Assembly (NCBI GenBank): GCA_945862265.1 | Contig: CAMAXP010000009.1 | Coordinates: 1 to 64,000 of the forward strand | Source of the DNA: Bordetella parapertussis | Lineage (GTDB): Bacteria > Pseudomonadota > Gammaproteobacteria > Burkholderiales > SG8-39 | Direction: 5' to 3' | DNA length: 64,000 nucleotides | Shown here: positions 7,908 to 17,395 of the stretch, piece by piece | Layout of the letters: each line of letters begins with the position of its first letter | Position numbering within the stretch: position 1 is the stretch's first letter | Notes under the pieces: model-generated | Seen by the model: only the letters and a program-made list of their open reading frames with translations | Databases searched by the model: none | Told to the model about the DNA's origin: nothing | Made by a program: the position numbers and the translations under genes

Positions 7908-8870
7908 ATGAAGACCCGATTTTTTGCACTGGCGCTTTGCGCCTGCGTTGTCCTGCCGGCGGCGGCACAACCCTATCCGAACAAGCCGATCCGCATGATC
8001 GTGTCGTTGCCTGCGGGCGGCGGCGTGGACATCATGGCGCGCCTGATCGCCCAGCCGCTGTCCGTGCGCCTCGGCCAGCAGATCATCGTCGAGAACCGCC
8101 CGGGTGCGGCCGGCACCATCGCTACGCAGGCGGTGGTGCGCTCCCCCGCGGACGGTTACACGATCCTCGCGAGCTCGAACATCGAGATCACGATCACGCC
8201 GAACCTGCAGCAGGTGCAGTACGACCCGGTCCGGGACCTCGCGCCACTCGTGCGGACGGTCACCGTCCCGTCAGTGCTGGTCAGCGCGGGCAACGCCCAG
8301 TACCGTTCGATGAAAGAGCTGCTGGCGCTCATCAAGGAAAAGCGCGGCAAGTACAGCTACGGCACCCCGGGGACAGGGTCGGCCATGCACATCGCGGTGG
8401 AGGCCATGCGCGAAAAGGCGGGGCTGGACCTCGTCCAGGTGCCCTACAAGGGCGCGCCCCCGGTACTGGCCGATGCGATGGCCGGCTCGATCACGTTCGG
8501 CGTCGTCGGGTTGCCGCCCGCGGTCAGCCTGATCCGGTCGGGCAAGCTGCAGGCGCTGGCCCTGATGAGCCCCAAGCGCTCGGCGGTCCTGCCGGAGGTG
8601 CCCACTTTTGCAGAGGCCACCGGCATGGAGCTGACGGACTTCCCGGTCTGGTACGCGTTCTTCGCACCCGCCGGCACGCCCGCCGATATCACTGGCAAGC
8701 TGGAAGCCGAGACTATCGCTGTGCTCAAGGATCCAGAGCTGGTGAAAAAGCTCGTGGCGGCCGGGATGGATGTGACGTCCCAGCCGGCGCAGCCTTTCCT
8801 TGAAACCATCAAAGGCGAATCTGCAAGCTACGCAGCGATTTTCAAGCGACTCAACATCAAGGCCGAGTAA
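7908..8870 (+). CDS. Bug/TctC-family periplasmic solute receptor
   Basis: A 320-residue receptor, second of a tandem pair. The signal peptide (KTRFFALALCACVVLPAAA) is followed by YPNKPIRMIVSLPAGGG and ENRPGAAGTIA, the standard Bug ligand-site segments. The start has AAAGGAGAGACGA immediately upstream, the best ribosome site of the receptors here. The sequence clearly differs from the receptor before it, so the pair probably bind different or stereoisomeric ligands rather than being a fresh duplication. It is followed by an Ldh2-type dehydrogenase after 9 nt. Confidence 0.92.
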   Translation: MKTRFFALALCACVVLPAAAQPYPNKPIRMIVSLPAGGGVDIMARLIAQPLSVRLGQQIIVENRPGAAGTIATQAVVRSPADGYTILASSNIEITITPNLQQVQYDPVRDLAPLVRTVTVPSVLVSAGNAQYRSMKELLALIKEKRGKYSYGTPGTGSAMHIAVEAMREKAGLDLVQVPYKGAPPVLADAMAGSITFGVVGLPPAVSLIRSGKLQALALMSPKRSAVLPEVPTFAEATGMELTDFPVWYAFFAPAGTPADITGKLEAETIAVLKDPELVKKLVAAGMDVTSQPAQPFLETIKGESASYAAIFKRLNIKAE

Positions 8871-8879
8871 CCTGTCCTC

Positions 8880-9941
8880 ATGGCACAAACCACCCTTGGA
8901 ACGCGGTACCGCCCGCAGGAGCTCGAATCCTGGACAGCCACAATCCTCGAACGCAGCGGCGTTCCCCCCGACCAGGCACGGACAGCTGCGTCGCTGCTGA
9001 TTCGCAGTGACCTGCGCGGCTGGCGCACGCATGGCCTGACGCGTGTGGCGTCCTACGTGCAGCGCCTGGAGACGGGCGAGTTCAACCCCAAGCCCGAGAT
9101 GCGGCATACGGTGCGCGGTGGCGTGGTTGTGTTTGAAGCCGATGGCGCCATGGGGCATGTGGCTGCACCAGCTGCAGTGGCGCTGGGGCTTGAGCAGCTC
9201 AAGCAACAGGCCTCGGTGTTCGTGGCGGTGCGCGACATCGGCCACCTCGGGGCGCTCGGGGTCCACGCGATCGCGGCGGCCGAGGCGGGCATGTTCTGCA
9301 TGCTGGGCCAGCACACGCCCCCTTTGCTCGCGATGCCCGGATTCAAGGGGCCGGCGATCGGGCACAACCCGCTCGCTTTCGGCTGCCCGGTGCCGGGCGC
9401 CGATCCCTTGATCTTCGACATGGCCTGCAGCGTGGCTGCGCGCGGCCATATCCTGCTTGCCGCCCGGGAAGGGCGTCCGATCCCGGAAGGGTGGGCGCTG
9501 GACGTCGACGGCGAGCCGACAACGGATGCCAAGCGGGCATTGGCCGGGCCTTTGCTGCCGACCGGTGGCCACAAGGGCATCGGCATGGCGATGATGATCG
9601 AATTGCTGGCCGGGGCGTTCAGTGCGAGCGCCGATACTCTCGCAAGAGGCCCTACGACGATGGCTTCGGGTGGGGCCAGCGGCCGGGAGGCGGCTTTCTT
9701 CTGGTTCGTGGATCCCGGCGCGTTTGCAAGCAGGGAGGTCTTCAACGCCTACATGGCGCAGTGGACCGGGACCTACCTCGAGGCGGGTGGGACGGCTGGC
9801 CGCCTGCCCGGGCACCGCGGCGCCGACCTTGAGCGCGCGGCCCTCGCCACCGGGCTGGATGTGCCGCCTGCGATCGAGCAGGAGCTGCGCGCGCTCGGGG
9901 ACAGGCTCGGTGTGCCGTTCAAGGTGAACCCGGTTTCCTGA
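8880..9941 (+). CDS. Ldh2-family (malate/L-lactate/sulfolactate) dehydrogenase, ComC-like candidate
   Basis: A 353-residue NAD(P)-dependent hydroxyacid dehydrogenase with the non-Rossmann Ldh2 fold. Family landmarks are SDLRGWRTHGLTRV (near residue 43), the catalytic-His region VRDIGHLGALG (about 120), the substrate/cofactor loop GHNPLAFGCP (about 162) and HKGIGMAMMIE (about 232). Usual forms are NSxHxG and TNPxA, so both motifs are diverged and the substrate may be unusual. (R)-sulfolactate dehydrogenase ComC is in this family. Together with the D-2-hydroxyacid dehydrogenase at 2536 it could interconvert stereoisomers. The ribosome site is weak, so expression may depend on the receptor upstream. 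Confidence 0.88.
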   Translation: MAQTTLGTRYRPQELESWTATILERSGVPPDQARTAASLLIRSDLRGWRTHGLTRVASYVQRLETGEFNPKPEMRHTVRGGVVVFEADGAMGHVAAPAAVALGLEQLKQQASVFVAVRDIGHLGALGVHAIAAAEAGMFCMLGQHTPPLLAMPGFKGPAIGHNPLAFGCPVPGADPLIFDMACSVAARGHILLAAREGRPIPEGWALDVDGEPTTDAKRALAGPLLPTGGHKGIGMAMMIELLAGAFSASADTLARGPTTMASGGASGREAAFFWFVDPGAFASREVFNAYMAQWTGTYLEAGGTAGRLPGHRGADLERAALATGLDVPPAIEQELRALGDRLGVPFKVNPVS

Positions 9942-9947
9942 AGGAAA

Positions 9948-9965
9948 TGTACCGGTAACGGTACA
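9948..9965 (+). terminator. Short hairpin between convergent genes
   Basis: A perfect 7-bp stem (TGTACCG, loop GTAA, CGGTACA) starts 6 nt after the dehydrogenase stop and ends just before the stop of the convergent small gene. There is no T-run, so it is a weak terminator candidate at best. It could also be a protein-binding dyad. Confidence 0.35.
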
Positions 9966-9969
9966 AAGA

Positions 9970-10149
9970 CTACCCGCAGAGCGTCTCCTGCAGCCGATCT
10001 TCAAAAGTAAATTGGCTTAAATTGCCACCAGGCGGCAGGGCGACGGCATCGTCCCAGTCCTCCTCCAGGCGGGGGTGGCGCAGCGGGTCCTTCACCTGCT
10101 CCAGCGGGAATTCGTCCAGGTCACTGCCGATCACGTCGTCGAGCATCAT
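9970..10149 (-). CDS. Small acidic protein, hypothetical
   Basis: A candidate 59-residue gene of no recognised family. The start MMLDDVIG at 10149 has a GGAG ribosome site about 8 nt upstream, and a second ATG follows directly. The product is rich in Asp/Glu (DLDEFPLEQVKD, LEEDWDD), has no signal peptide or membrane segment and contains one Cys near the end (ETLCG). The first 40 codons show the G/C third positions of local real genes, but the last 15 are A/T-rich, so the tail could be chance. It faces the Ldh2-type gene and lies downstream of the Bug gene at 10284. Confidence 0.45.
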   Translation of the reverse strand: MMLDDVIGSDLDEFPLEQVKDPLRHPRLEEDWDDAVALPPGGNLSQFTFEDRLQETLCG

Positions 10150-10228
10150 CGCGGTTCTCCGTGGGTGGATACGCCCCGGAAGATGCGCCGCGAGTACGAC
10201 GCGATTGTTGCAGCGAGATATTGGTTTT

Positions 10229-10266
10229 GTGACGGTTGTACGCATCCGGCCGCGCGCAACCGTCAC
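10229..10266. terminator. Long perfect inverted repeat downstream of a Bug gene
   Basis: GTGACGGTTG (10229-10238) and CAACCGTCAC (10257-10266) form a perfect 10-bp stem around an 18-nt GC-rich loop. It lies 18 nt past the stop of the minus-strand receptor at 10284. On that strand the following bases are AAAACC, not a T-run, so classical intrinsic termination is unlikely. An mRNA 3'-end stabiliser or an operator for the small gene is possible. Confidence 0.4.
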
Positions 10267-10283
10267 GATTTCGCAACACCGGC

Positions 10284-11273
10284 TCACTCGACCTTGATGT
10301 TCGCGTTGCGGATGATCTGCCCGTAGCGCTCCTGCTCGCGCCGCATGTGGGCGGCGAGTTCTTCCGGCGTATTCGCCACGGGTTCCATGCCGAGCGTGAC
10401 GTAGCGCTGCTTCAAGTCGGCGACCTGCACCGCCTTCTGGATTTCCGCGGACAGGCGCGCGGTGATTTCGCGCGGTGTGCCGGCCGGCGCCAGGTAGCCG
10501 ATCCATGCGGCGGCGTCGTAACCGGGAATGCCGGCCGCCTCCGCCAGCGACGGCACATCGGGAAGGGCCGAGCTGCGCCTCGCGGTGGTCACGCCGAAGA
10601 TCTTGAGCTTGCCGGACTTGATATGGCTTACGACGGAAGCCACCGTTTCGACGGTGTAGTCGATCTGGCCGCCCATCAGGTCGGTGAGCACGGGCGCGCT
10701 GCCCTTGTAAGGAACGTGCCGGGCCTTGAGCTGCGTCATCGAATTGAACAGCTCGGCGAACAGGTGCGCGGTGGCGCCGGTGCCGGAAGAGCCGAACGTG
10801 TGCTTGTCGGGATTCGCCTTGACGAGCGCGACGAACTCCTTCGCGTTGGCGGCGGGGAAGTTGGGGTGCGTCACCAACGCGAAGGGCGCCGCGGCGATCA
10901 GGCTGACGTGGGAGAAGTCCTTGAGGGAGTCATACGGGGTCTTCTGCAGGTTCGGCATGATCGAGATCGGGCCGCTCGAGGCGGCGAGCAGCGTGTACCC
11001 GTCCGGGGCTGCCTTGGCCACCATGTCCGAGCCGATGGCGCCGCCGGCACCGGGCTTGTTCTCGACCACGATTGGCTGGCCGAGCGTCTGGGAGAGCCTT
11101 TCCGCCACGATGCGCGCCGAAAGGTCGGTGGCCTGCCCCGGCGGCCACGGCACGATCAGCCGGATGGGCTTGTTGGGGTAGGCCTGCGCGAATGCCGCGG
11201 CGGGCACGATGAACGGCGCCGCGAACAATGCCGCGGCCAGCGCCGCGGGGACAACACGGTTGATGAGTTTCAT
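10284..11273 (-). CDS. Bug/TctC-family periplasmic solute receptor
   Basis: A 329-residue receptor. The long signal peptide has a Lys/Arg N-region (MKLINRVV), an Ala-rich core and a cleavage site near AFAQA. YPNKPIRLIVPWPPGQ and ENKPGAGGAIG follow. The typical GGA residues of the first ligand loop are replaced by GQA, a common variation. The start has a GGAGGAGATAAAA ribosome site. It lies 69 nt downstream of the thiolase on the same strand, so it may be read from the transporter/beta-oxidation operon and deliver a related acid. The ligand is unknown. Confidence 0.91.
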   Translation of the reverse strand: MKLINRVVPAALAAALFAAPFIVPAAAFAQAYPNKPIRLIVPWPPGQATDLSARIVAERLSQTLGQPIVVENKPGAGGAIGSDMVAKAAPDGYTLLAASSGPISIMPNLQKTPYDSLKDFSHVSLIAAAPFALVTHPNFPAANAKEFVALVKANPDKHTFGSSGTGATAHLFAELFNSMTQLKARHVPYKGSAPVLTDLMGGQIDYTVETVASVVSHIKSGKLKIFGVTTARRSSALPDVPSLAEAAGIPGYDAAAWIGYLAPAGTPREITARLSAEIQKAVQVADLKQRYVTLGMEPVANTPEELAAHMRREQERYGQIIRNANIKVE

Positions 11274-11342
11274 TTTTATCTCCTCCGAGCCACAAAAAAA
11301 GGGCACACCATGGTGCGTCCTTCGCTTAAGCGCACCAAGACG

Positions 11343-12521
<1,179 letters not shown>

Positions 12522-12539
12522 GATTTTCTCCTGGTCACA

Positions 12540-14633
12540 CTATCCGTTGAACTTCTTGCCGTCCTTGGCAAGCTGTACGAGCAGGGGCGCGGGCTTCCAG
12601 ACTTCGCCCATGTAGCCCTTCTGGAACCCTTCGATCGCCGCCAGCACCTTGGGCAGTCCTACGGTGTCGGCGTAGAACATCGGCCCGCCGCGGTACGGGG
12701 GGAAGCCGTAGCCGGTGAGGTAGACCATGTCGATGTCGGAGGCGCGCAGCGCGATGCCTTCCTCGAGGATGTAGGCGGCCTCGTTGACCAGCGAGTAGAT
12801 CAGGCGCTCGACGATTTCCTCGTCAGAGATCGACCGGGTCGGGATGTTGTTGGCCTTGCGGTAGTCCGCAACGATCGTGTCCACCAGCGGGTCTGGAATG
12901 GGCTTCCTGTTGCCGGCCTCGTACAGGTACCAGCCCTTGCCGGTCTTCTGGCCGAAGCGGCCCAGTTCGGCCACTTTGTCGCCGACCTTGGAGTAGAGGA
13001 AGTTGGGGCGCTCGATGTAACGGCGCTTCCTGATCTCCCAGCCGATGTCCAGGCCCGCCATGTCGCCCATCGTAAGCGGTCCCATGGCCATGCCCCACTT
13101 CTGCACGGCGGCGTCCACCTGCTGAGGGCTGCAGCCCTCGTCCAGCAGGAACAGCGACTGCTGGCCGTACTTCTCGATCATGCGGTTGCCGATGAAGCCG
13201 TCGCAGACGCCTGAAACCACGGGCACCTTCTTGATCTTCTTGCCCAGCGCCATCGTGGTGGCCAGAACGTCCTTGCCGGTGGCCTTGCCGCGCACGACTT
13301 CCAGCAGGCGCATCACGTTGGCCGGCGAGAAGAAGTGCGTGCCGATCACGTCCTGCGGGCGCTTGGTCACCGCTGCGATCGCATCCACGTCGAGCGTCGA
13401 GGTGTTGGACGCGAGGATCGCGCCGGGCTTCATCACGGCGTCGAGCTTCCTGAAGATCTCCTGCTTCACGTCCATGCGCTCGAACACGGCCTCGATGATG
13501 ATGTCGGCGTCCTTGCCGGCCTCGATCGAAAGCGCCGGGGTGATCAGCGCCATGCGCTTGTCCATCTCCTCCTGCTTCAACCGCCCCTTGGACACCGTGC
13601 TGGCGTAGTTCTTCTTGATGGTGGCGAGGCCCCGGTCGAGCGCATCTTGCTTCATCTCGATGATCGTGACCGGGATGCCGACGTTCACGAGGCTCATGGT
13701 GATGCCGCCGCCCATGGTGCCGGCGCCGATCACGGCAGCCTTTTCGATCTTGCGGGTGGGAGTGCCTTCCGGCACGTCCGGGATCTTGGTGGTCTGGCGT
13801 TCGGCGAAGAACATGTGCCGCAGGGCTTTCGACTCGTTGCCTTCGACCAGCCCGGCGAAACGCCGGCGTTCTTCCTTGCGGCCATCGTCGAACGGCAGGT
13901 TCACGGCCGCCTCGACACACGCCACGATTTCCAGCGGCGCGGGGTAGCCGCGCGAGGCCTTGCCTACTTCGGTGCGAGCCGCTTCGAAGAACGCTTTCGG
14001 GTCGCCGTCGACCTTCACGCTGAGATCCCGGATACGGCGTGGCCCTTTGCCTTCGGCAATAAGCTTCTTCGCGAAAGCGATTGCGCCCTCGAGCAGGTCG
14101 CCCTGCACGACTTCGTCCACGAGCCCGACCTGCAGGCCCTTTTCGGCCGGGACGGGGTTGCCGGTAGTCATCATCCGGACCGCTTCCGCTGCGCCGACTA
14201 CGCGCGGCAGGCGCTGCGTGCCGCCGGAGCCTGGCAGGATGCCGAGTTTCACTTCGGGCAGGCCGAGCAGCGTCTTGGGCGCCGCGACGCGGTAGTGGCA
14301 GCCGAGCGCGAGTTCGAGGCCTCCGCCCAGCGCAAAGCCGCCGATCGCGGCGACCATGGGCTTCTTGAAGTTGTCCTGCGCGTCGTTGATTTCCGGGAGC
14401 GTGGGCGACATCGACGACTTGGGCGTGTTGAATTCGCGGATGTCCGCGCCTCCCGAAAAGGCCTTGGCCGAGCCGATGATCACGAGGGCCTTTACCGCCG
14501 GGTCGGCTTCCGCCTTCTTCATGCCCTCGACGATGCCAGGGCGCAGCACGCTGCCCAGGCCGTTGACGGGGGGGTTGTTCATGGCGATGACGGCGATGCC
14601 GTCCCGCACGGAATAGGATGTTGCGTCGCTCAT
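12540..14633 (-). CDS. FadB/FadJ-like enoyl-CoA hydratase / 3-hydroxyacyl-CoA dehydrogenase
   Basis: A 697-residue multifunctional beta-oxidation protein. Residues ~1-190 form the crotonase domain with both catalytic glutamates, Glu107 in GGGLELALG and Glu127 in LPEVKLG. Residues ~297-480 form the NAD domain (GAGTMG at 303-308), with catalytic His433 in GTHFFSP. The C-terminal dehydrogenase repeats follow. It hydrates enoyl-CoA and oxidises the 3-hydroxyacyl-CoA formed, feeding the thiolase just downstream. Length and order match FadJ/peroxisomal-type proteins. The position directly behind livF suggests that the transported compound is degraded through CoA thioesters. Confidence 0.95.
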   Translation of the reverse strand: MSDATSYSVRDGIAVIAMNNPPVNGLGSVLRPGIVEGMKKAEADPAVKALVIIGSAKAFSGGADIREFNTPKSSMSPTLPEINDAQDNFKKPMVAAIGGFALGGGLELALGCHYRVAAPKTLLGLPEVKLGILPGSGGTQRLPRVVGAAEAVRMMTTGNPVPAEKGLQVGLVDEVVQGDLLEGAIAFAKKLIAEGKGPRRIRDLSVKVDGDPKAFFEAARTEVGKASRGYPAPLEIVACVEAAVNLPFDDGRKEERRRFAGLVEGNESKALRHMFFAERQTTKIPDVPEGTPTRKIEKAAVIGAGTMGGGITMSLVNVGIPVTIIEMKQDALDRGLATIKKNYASTVSKGRLKQEEMDKRMALITPALSIEAGKDADIIIEAVFERMDVKQEIFRKLDAVMKPGAILASNTSTLDVDAIAAVTKRPQDVIGTHFFSPANVMRLLEVVRGKATGKDVLATTMALGKKIKKVPVVSGVCDGFIGNRMIEKYGQQSLFLLDEGCSPQQVDAAVQKWGMAMGPLTMGDMAGLDIGWEIRKRRYIERPNFLYSKVGDKVAELGRFGQKTGKGWYLYEAGNRKPIPDPLVDTIVADYRKANNIPTRSISDEEIVERLIYSLVNEAAYILEEGIALRASDIDMVYLTGYGFPPYRGGPMFYADTVGLPKVLAAIEGFQKGYMGEVWKPAPLLVQLAKDGKKFNG

Positions 14634-14680
14634 GGCAATACTCCGTGAAGGGAACTGCTGATTTTACTCGTCTAAACCGC

Positions 14681-15376
14681 CTAAACCTCGAGCCACTCCT
14701 TGCGCATCGCGGCATCCTCGCGCACGTCGCGCGGCTTGCCCTCGAAGACGATGTGGCCGTGGCCCATCACGTACAGGCGCTCGGAAATGTCGAGCGCGAT
14801 GGCAAGCTTCTGTTCGACCAGCAGGATGGACACGCCGCGCTTCCTGATCTCCTCGAACAGGCGCGCCACCTGCTCGACGATCTTGGGCGCCAGGCCCTCG
14901 GTGGGCTCGTCGATCATCACCAGCGCCGGGTCGCCCATCAGGGTGCGGCACAGGGTGAGCATCTGCTGCTCGCCGCCCGACAGCACGCCGGCCTCGTTGT
15001 CGGCACGCTCTTTCAGGCGCGGGAACAGTGCGAACATGTCCTCCATGCCCCAGCGCTCGGACTGCAGCTTGCCCTTCTGCCCGAGCAGCAGGTTCTGGCG
15101 CACGGTGAGCGAGGGGAAGATGTCGCGGTTTTCGGGCACGTAGCCCAGCCCCTTGTGGGCCACCTGGTAGGCCTTCAGGCCGACCATCTCCTCGCCCTTG
15201 AACTTCACCGACCCGCGGCAGTCGACCATGCCCATGATCGCCTTGATGGTGGTCGAGCGGCCGACGCCGTTCCGGCCGAGCAGGCTGACGATCTCGCCGT
15301 CGCCGACCGACAGGTGCACGCCGTGCAGGATATGGCTCTTGCCGTAGAAGGCGTGCAGGTCGCGGACTTCAAGCAT
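14681..15376 (-). CDS. livF: Branched-chain-type ABC transporter ATPase LivF, with Walker A Lys to Arg change
   Basis: A 231-residue ATP-binding subunit of a HAAT-family importer, acting at the inner membrane with LivG. Walker A reads GRNGVGRST (34-42), with Arg40 where the catalytic Lys normally stands. The codon is CGC, two changes from AAG, so a simple sequencing error is unlikely. The ABC signature LSGGEQQML and Walker B LVMIDEP are intact. The start at 15376 overlaps livG by 8 nt. The Arg may impair ATP hydrolysis, leaving LivG as the active site, or be a tolerated subfamily feature. Cargo is unknown but probably linked to the beta-oxidation genes behind it. Confidence 0.93.
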   Translation of the reverse strand: MLEVRDLHAFYGKSHILHGVHLSVGDGEIVSLLGRNGVGRSTTIKAIMGMVDCRGSVKFKGEEMVGLKAYQVAHKGLGYVPENRDIFPSLTVRQNLLLGQKGKLQSERWGMEDMFALFPRLKERADNEAGVLSGGEQQMLTLCRTLMGDPALVMIDEPTEGLAPKIVEQVARLFEEIRKRGVSILLVEQKLAIALDISERLYVMGHGHIVFEGKPRDVREDAAMRKEWLEV

Positions 15377-16139
15377 GCGCGTCCCCTTCCGTGTGCAGGG
15401 CGCCGAGGTAGGCTTCCTGCACGGCGGGGTTGGCGCGGATCTCGGCGGGGGTGCCGGTGGCGATGATCTCCCCATAGACCAGCACGCTGATCCGGTCGGC
15501 GAGGTCGAACACCACGCCCATGTCGTGCTCGACCATGATCAGCGTCCGGCCCTCGGTGACCGAGCGCACCAGTTCCACCGCGCGCGCCGTCTCGGAGCGG
15601 CTCATGCCGGCGGTCGGCTCGTCGAGCAGGATCGCGCCAGCCCCGCCCGCAATGGTGACGCCGATCTCCAGCGCGCGCTGTTCGGCGTAGGTCAGTACCC
15701 CGGCCAGCACGTCGCGGCGCTGGCGGAGCCCGATCTTCTCCATGACCTCCTCGGCGCGGCGCTGCACGTCGCCAAGGCCGTTGAGGCGGTGCCAGAACGA
15801 GTAGCGGTAACCGAGCGACCAGAGCACGCCGCAGCGGATATTCTCGTACACCGTCATGTTGTGGAAGATGTTGGTGACCTGGAAGCTGCGCGACAGCCCC
15901 TTGCGGTTGATCTCGAAGGGCGCGAGGCCGGTGATGTCCTCGCCGTTCAGGTGGATGGTCCCCGAGGTGACCGGAAAGCGGCCCGAGATGAGGTTGTAGA
16001 GGGTGGACTTGCCGGCGCCGTTCGGCCCGATGATGGCATGGCGCTCGCCCTGCGCGATGGCCAGCGAAACGCCCTGGATGATCTTTGTGCTGCCGAAACT
16101 CTTGCGCACGTCGCGAAGCTCGATGGCAGGCGCGCTCAT
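15369..16139 (-). CDS. livG: Branched-chain-type ABC transporter ATPase LivG
   Basis: A 256-residue ATPase partner of LivF. Walker A GPNGAGKST, Walker B ILLDEPTAG and the H-loop region MVEHDMG are all canonical. The signature region reads LTYAEQRALE, in the diverged form usual for LivG. The start MSAPAIELRD at 16139 overlaps livM by 4 nt (ATGA), and the 3' end overlaps livF. With an intact Walker Lys, this subunit probably carries the main hydrolytic site of the heterodimer given the Arg in LivF. Confidence 0.95.
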   Translation of the reverse strand: MSAPAIELRDVRKSFGSTKIIQGVSLAIAQGERHAIIGPNGAGKSTLYNLISGRFPVTSGTIHLNGEDITGLAPFEINRKGLSRSFQVTNIFHNMTVYENIRCGVLWSLGYRYSFWHRLNGLGDVQRRAEEVMEKIGLRQRRDVLAGVLTYAEQRALEIGVTIAGGAGAILLDEPTAGMSRSETARAVELVRSVTEGRTLIMVEHDMGVVFDLADRISVLVYGEIIATGTPAEIRANPAVQEAYLGALHTEGDAHA

Positions 16140-17395
16140 GCCGGGCGGGCCTGCAGGCTGGCTTGGATCGCGCCCCAGCGCTCGCCGACCAGGCGCGAGG
16201 CGTAGCGCAGCGCGACCAGGCCCGCGCCAAGCACGAGGCCGAAGAATATCCATGGCGGAACGGTGCGTGCATCGAACTGCCAGGCGAAGGCGGTGAGCAC
16301 CGTGCTCGCGCCCTGCTCGGAGAGCCGGTACGCCATTTCGACGATGCCGATCACGCCCGCCAGCGCAAGCAGCCCCGCGCCGCCGGCCAGCAGGTAGGGC
16401 ACGGCGAGCTCCCCCATGCGCCGCGCGCGGAGCACGGGGATCTGCATGAGCAGGAGCGACGCAAGGCCGCCGGGCGCGTACAGCACCATGGTGAGGAAGA
16501 ACAGGCCCAGGTAGAGCAGCCAAGCCTTGGTGAAGCCCGACATCGCGACCACGAAGAAGATGAAGACTATCGCGCCGAGGACCGGTCCGAAAAAGAACGG
16601 GATGCCGCCGATGAATGTGGCGAGCAGCACGCCGCCGGAGCGGATCGCCGAGACGTTCTCCGCGGTAACGATCTCGAAGTTTATGCACGACAACCCGCCC
16701 GACACGCCGGCGAAGAACGACGCCAGCACCATCTGCAGGAAGCGCACGTGCTGGGTGTTGTAGCCGACGAACTCGGCCCGCTCCGGGTTGTCGCGCACCG
16801 CATTCGCCATGCGGCCGAGCGGGGTCTGGGTGAGCGCGAACATCGCCGCCATGCACACGAAGCACCAGAAGGCGACCAGGTAGTAGACTTGGATCGCGGG
16901 GCCGAAGCTCACCCCGAGGAAAGGCTGGCCGACGACCCGGTTGGTCGAGATGCCTGCCTCGCCGCCGAAAAAGCCCGGAAACATCAGCGCGCAGGCGAAC
17001 ACCATTTCGCCGATGCCGAGGGAGATCATCGCGAACGTGGTGCCCGATTTGCGCGTCGTCACGTACCCGAAGAGGACTCCGAAAGCCAGGCCCGCGATGC
17101 CGCCGACCAGCGGCAGCAGCGGCACGGGCAGCGGGAAAACGCCTTTGCCGACCAGGTTGAGCGCGTGCACGGTCATGTAAGCCCCGAGCCCGGAATAGAC
17201 CGCGTGGCCGAAGGACAGCATGCCGCCCTGGCCGAGCAGCATGTTGTAGCTGAGCGCGAAGATGATGAACGCGCCCATCTGCGTGAGCATCGTGAGCGCG
17301 AAGCTCTCGGTGAACACCAGCGGCGCGACAATGAACACGAGCGCCGTACCGCTCCACAGGATCCAGCGTCCCAGGTTGATCGGGGTGTACTTCAT
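16136..17395 (-). CDS. livM: Branched-chain-type ABC transporter permease LivM (C-terminally extended)
   Basis: An inner-membrane permease of 419 residues, longer than the roughly 330 typical of the family. The core carries the LivM landmarks LSYNMLLGQGGMLSFGHA near residue 46 and ISLGIGEM. After about residue 315 there is an extra segment with about two more hydrophobic helices (YLLAGGAGLLALAGVIGIVE and WIFFGLVLGAGLVAL). It forms a heterodimeric channel with LivH, coupled by 4-nt overlaps on both sides. The role of the extension is unknown. Confidence 0.94.
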   Translation of the reverse strand: MKYTPINLGRWILWSGTALVFIVAPLVFTESFALTMLTQMGAFIIFALSYNMLLGQGGMLSFGHAVYSGLGAYMTVHALNLVGKGVFPLPVPLLPLVGGIAGLAFGVLFGYVTTRKSGTTFAMISLGIGEMVFACALMFPGFFGGEAGISTNRVVGQPFLGVSFGPAIQVYYLVAFWCFVCMAAMFALTQTPLGRMANAVRDNPERAEFVGYNTQHVRFLQMVLASFFAGVSGGLSCINFEIVTAENVSAIRSGGVLLATFIGGIPFFFGPVLGAIVFIFFVVAMSGFTKAWLLYLGLFFLTMVLYAPGGLASLLLMQIPVLRARRMGELAVPYLLAGGAGLLALAGVIGIVEMAYRLSEQGASTVLTAFAWQFDARTVPPWIFFGLVLGAGLVALRYASRLVGERWGAIQASLQARPA

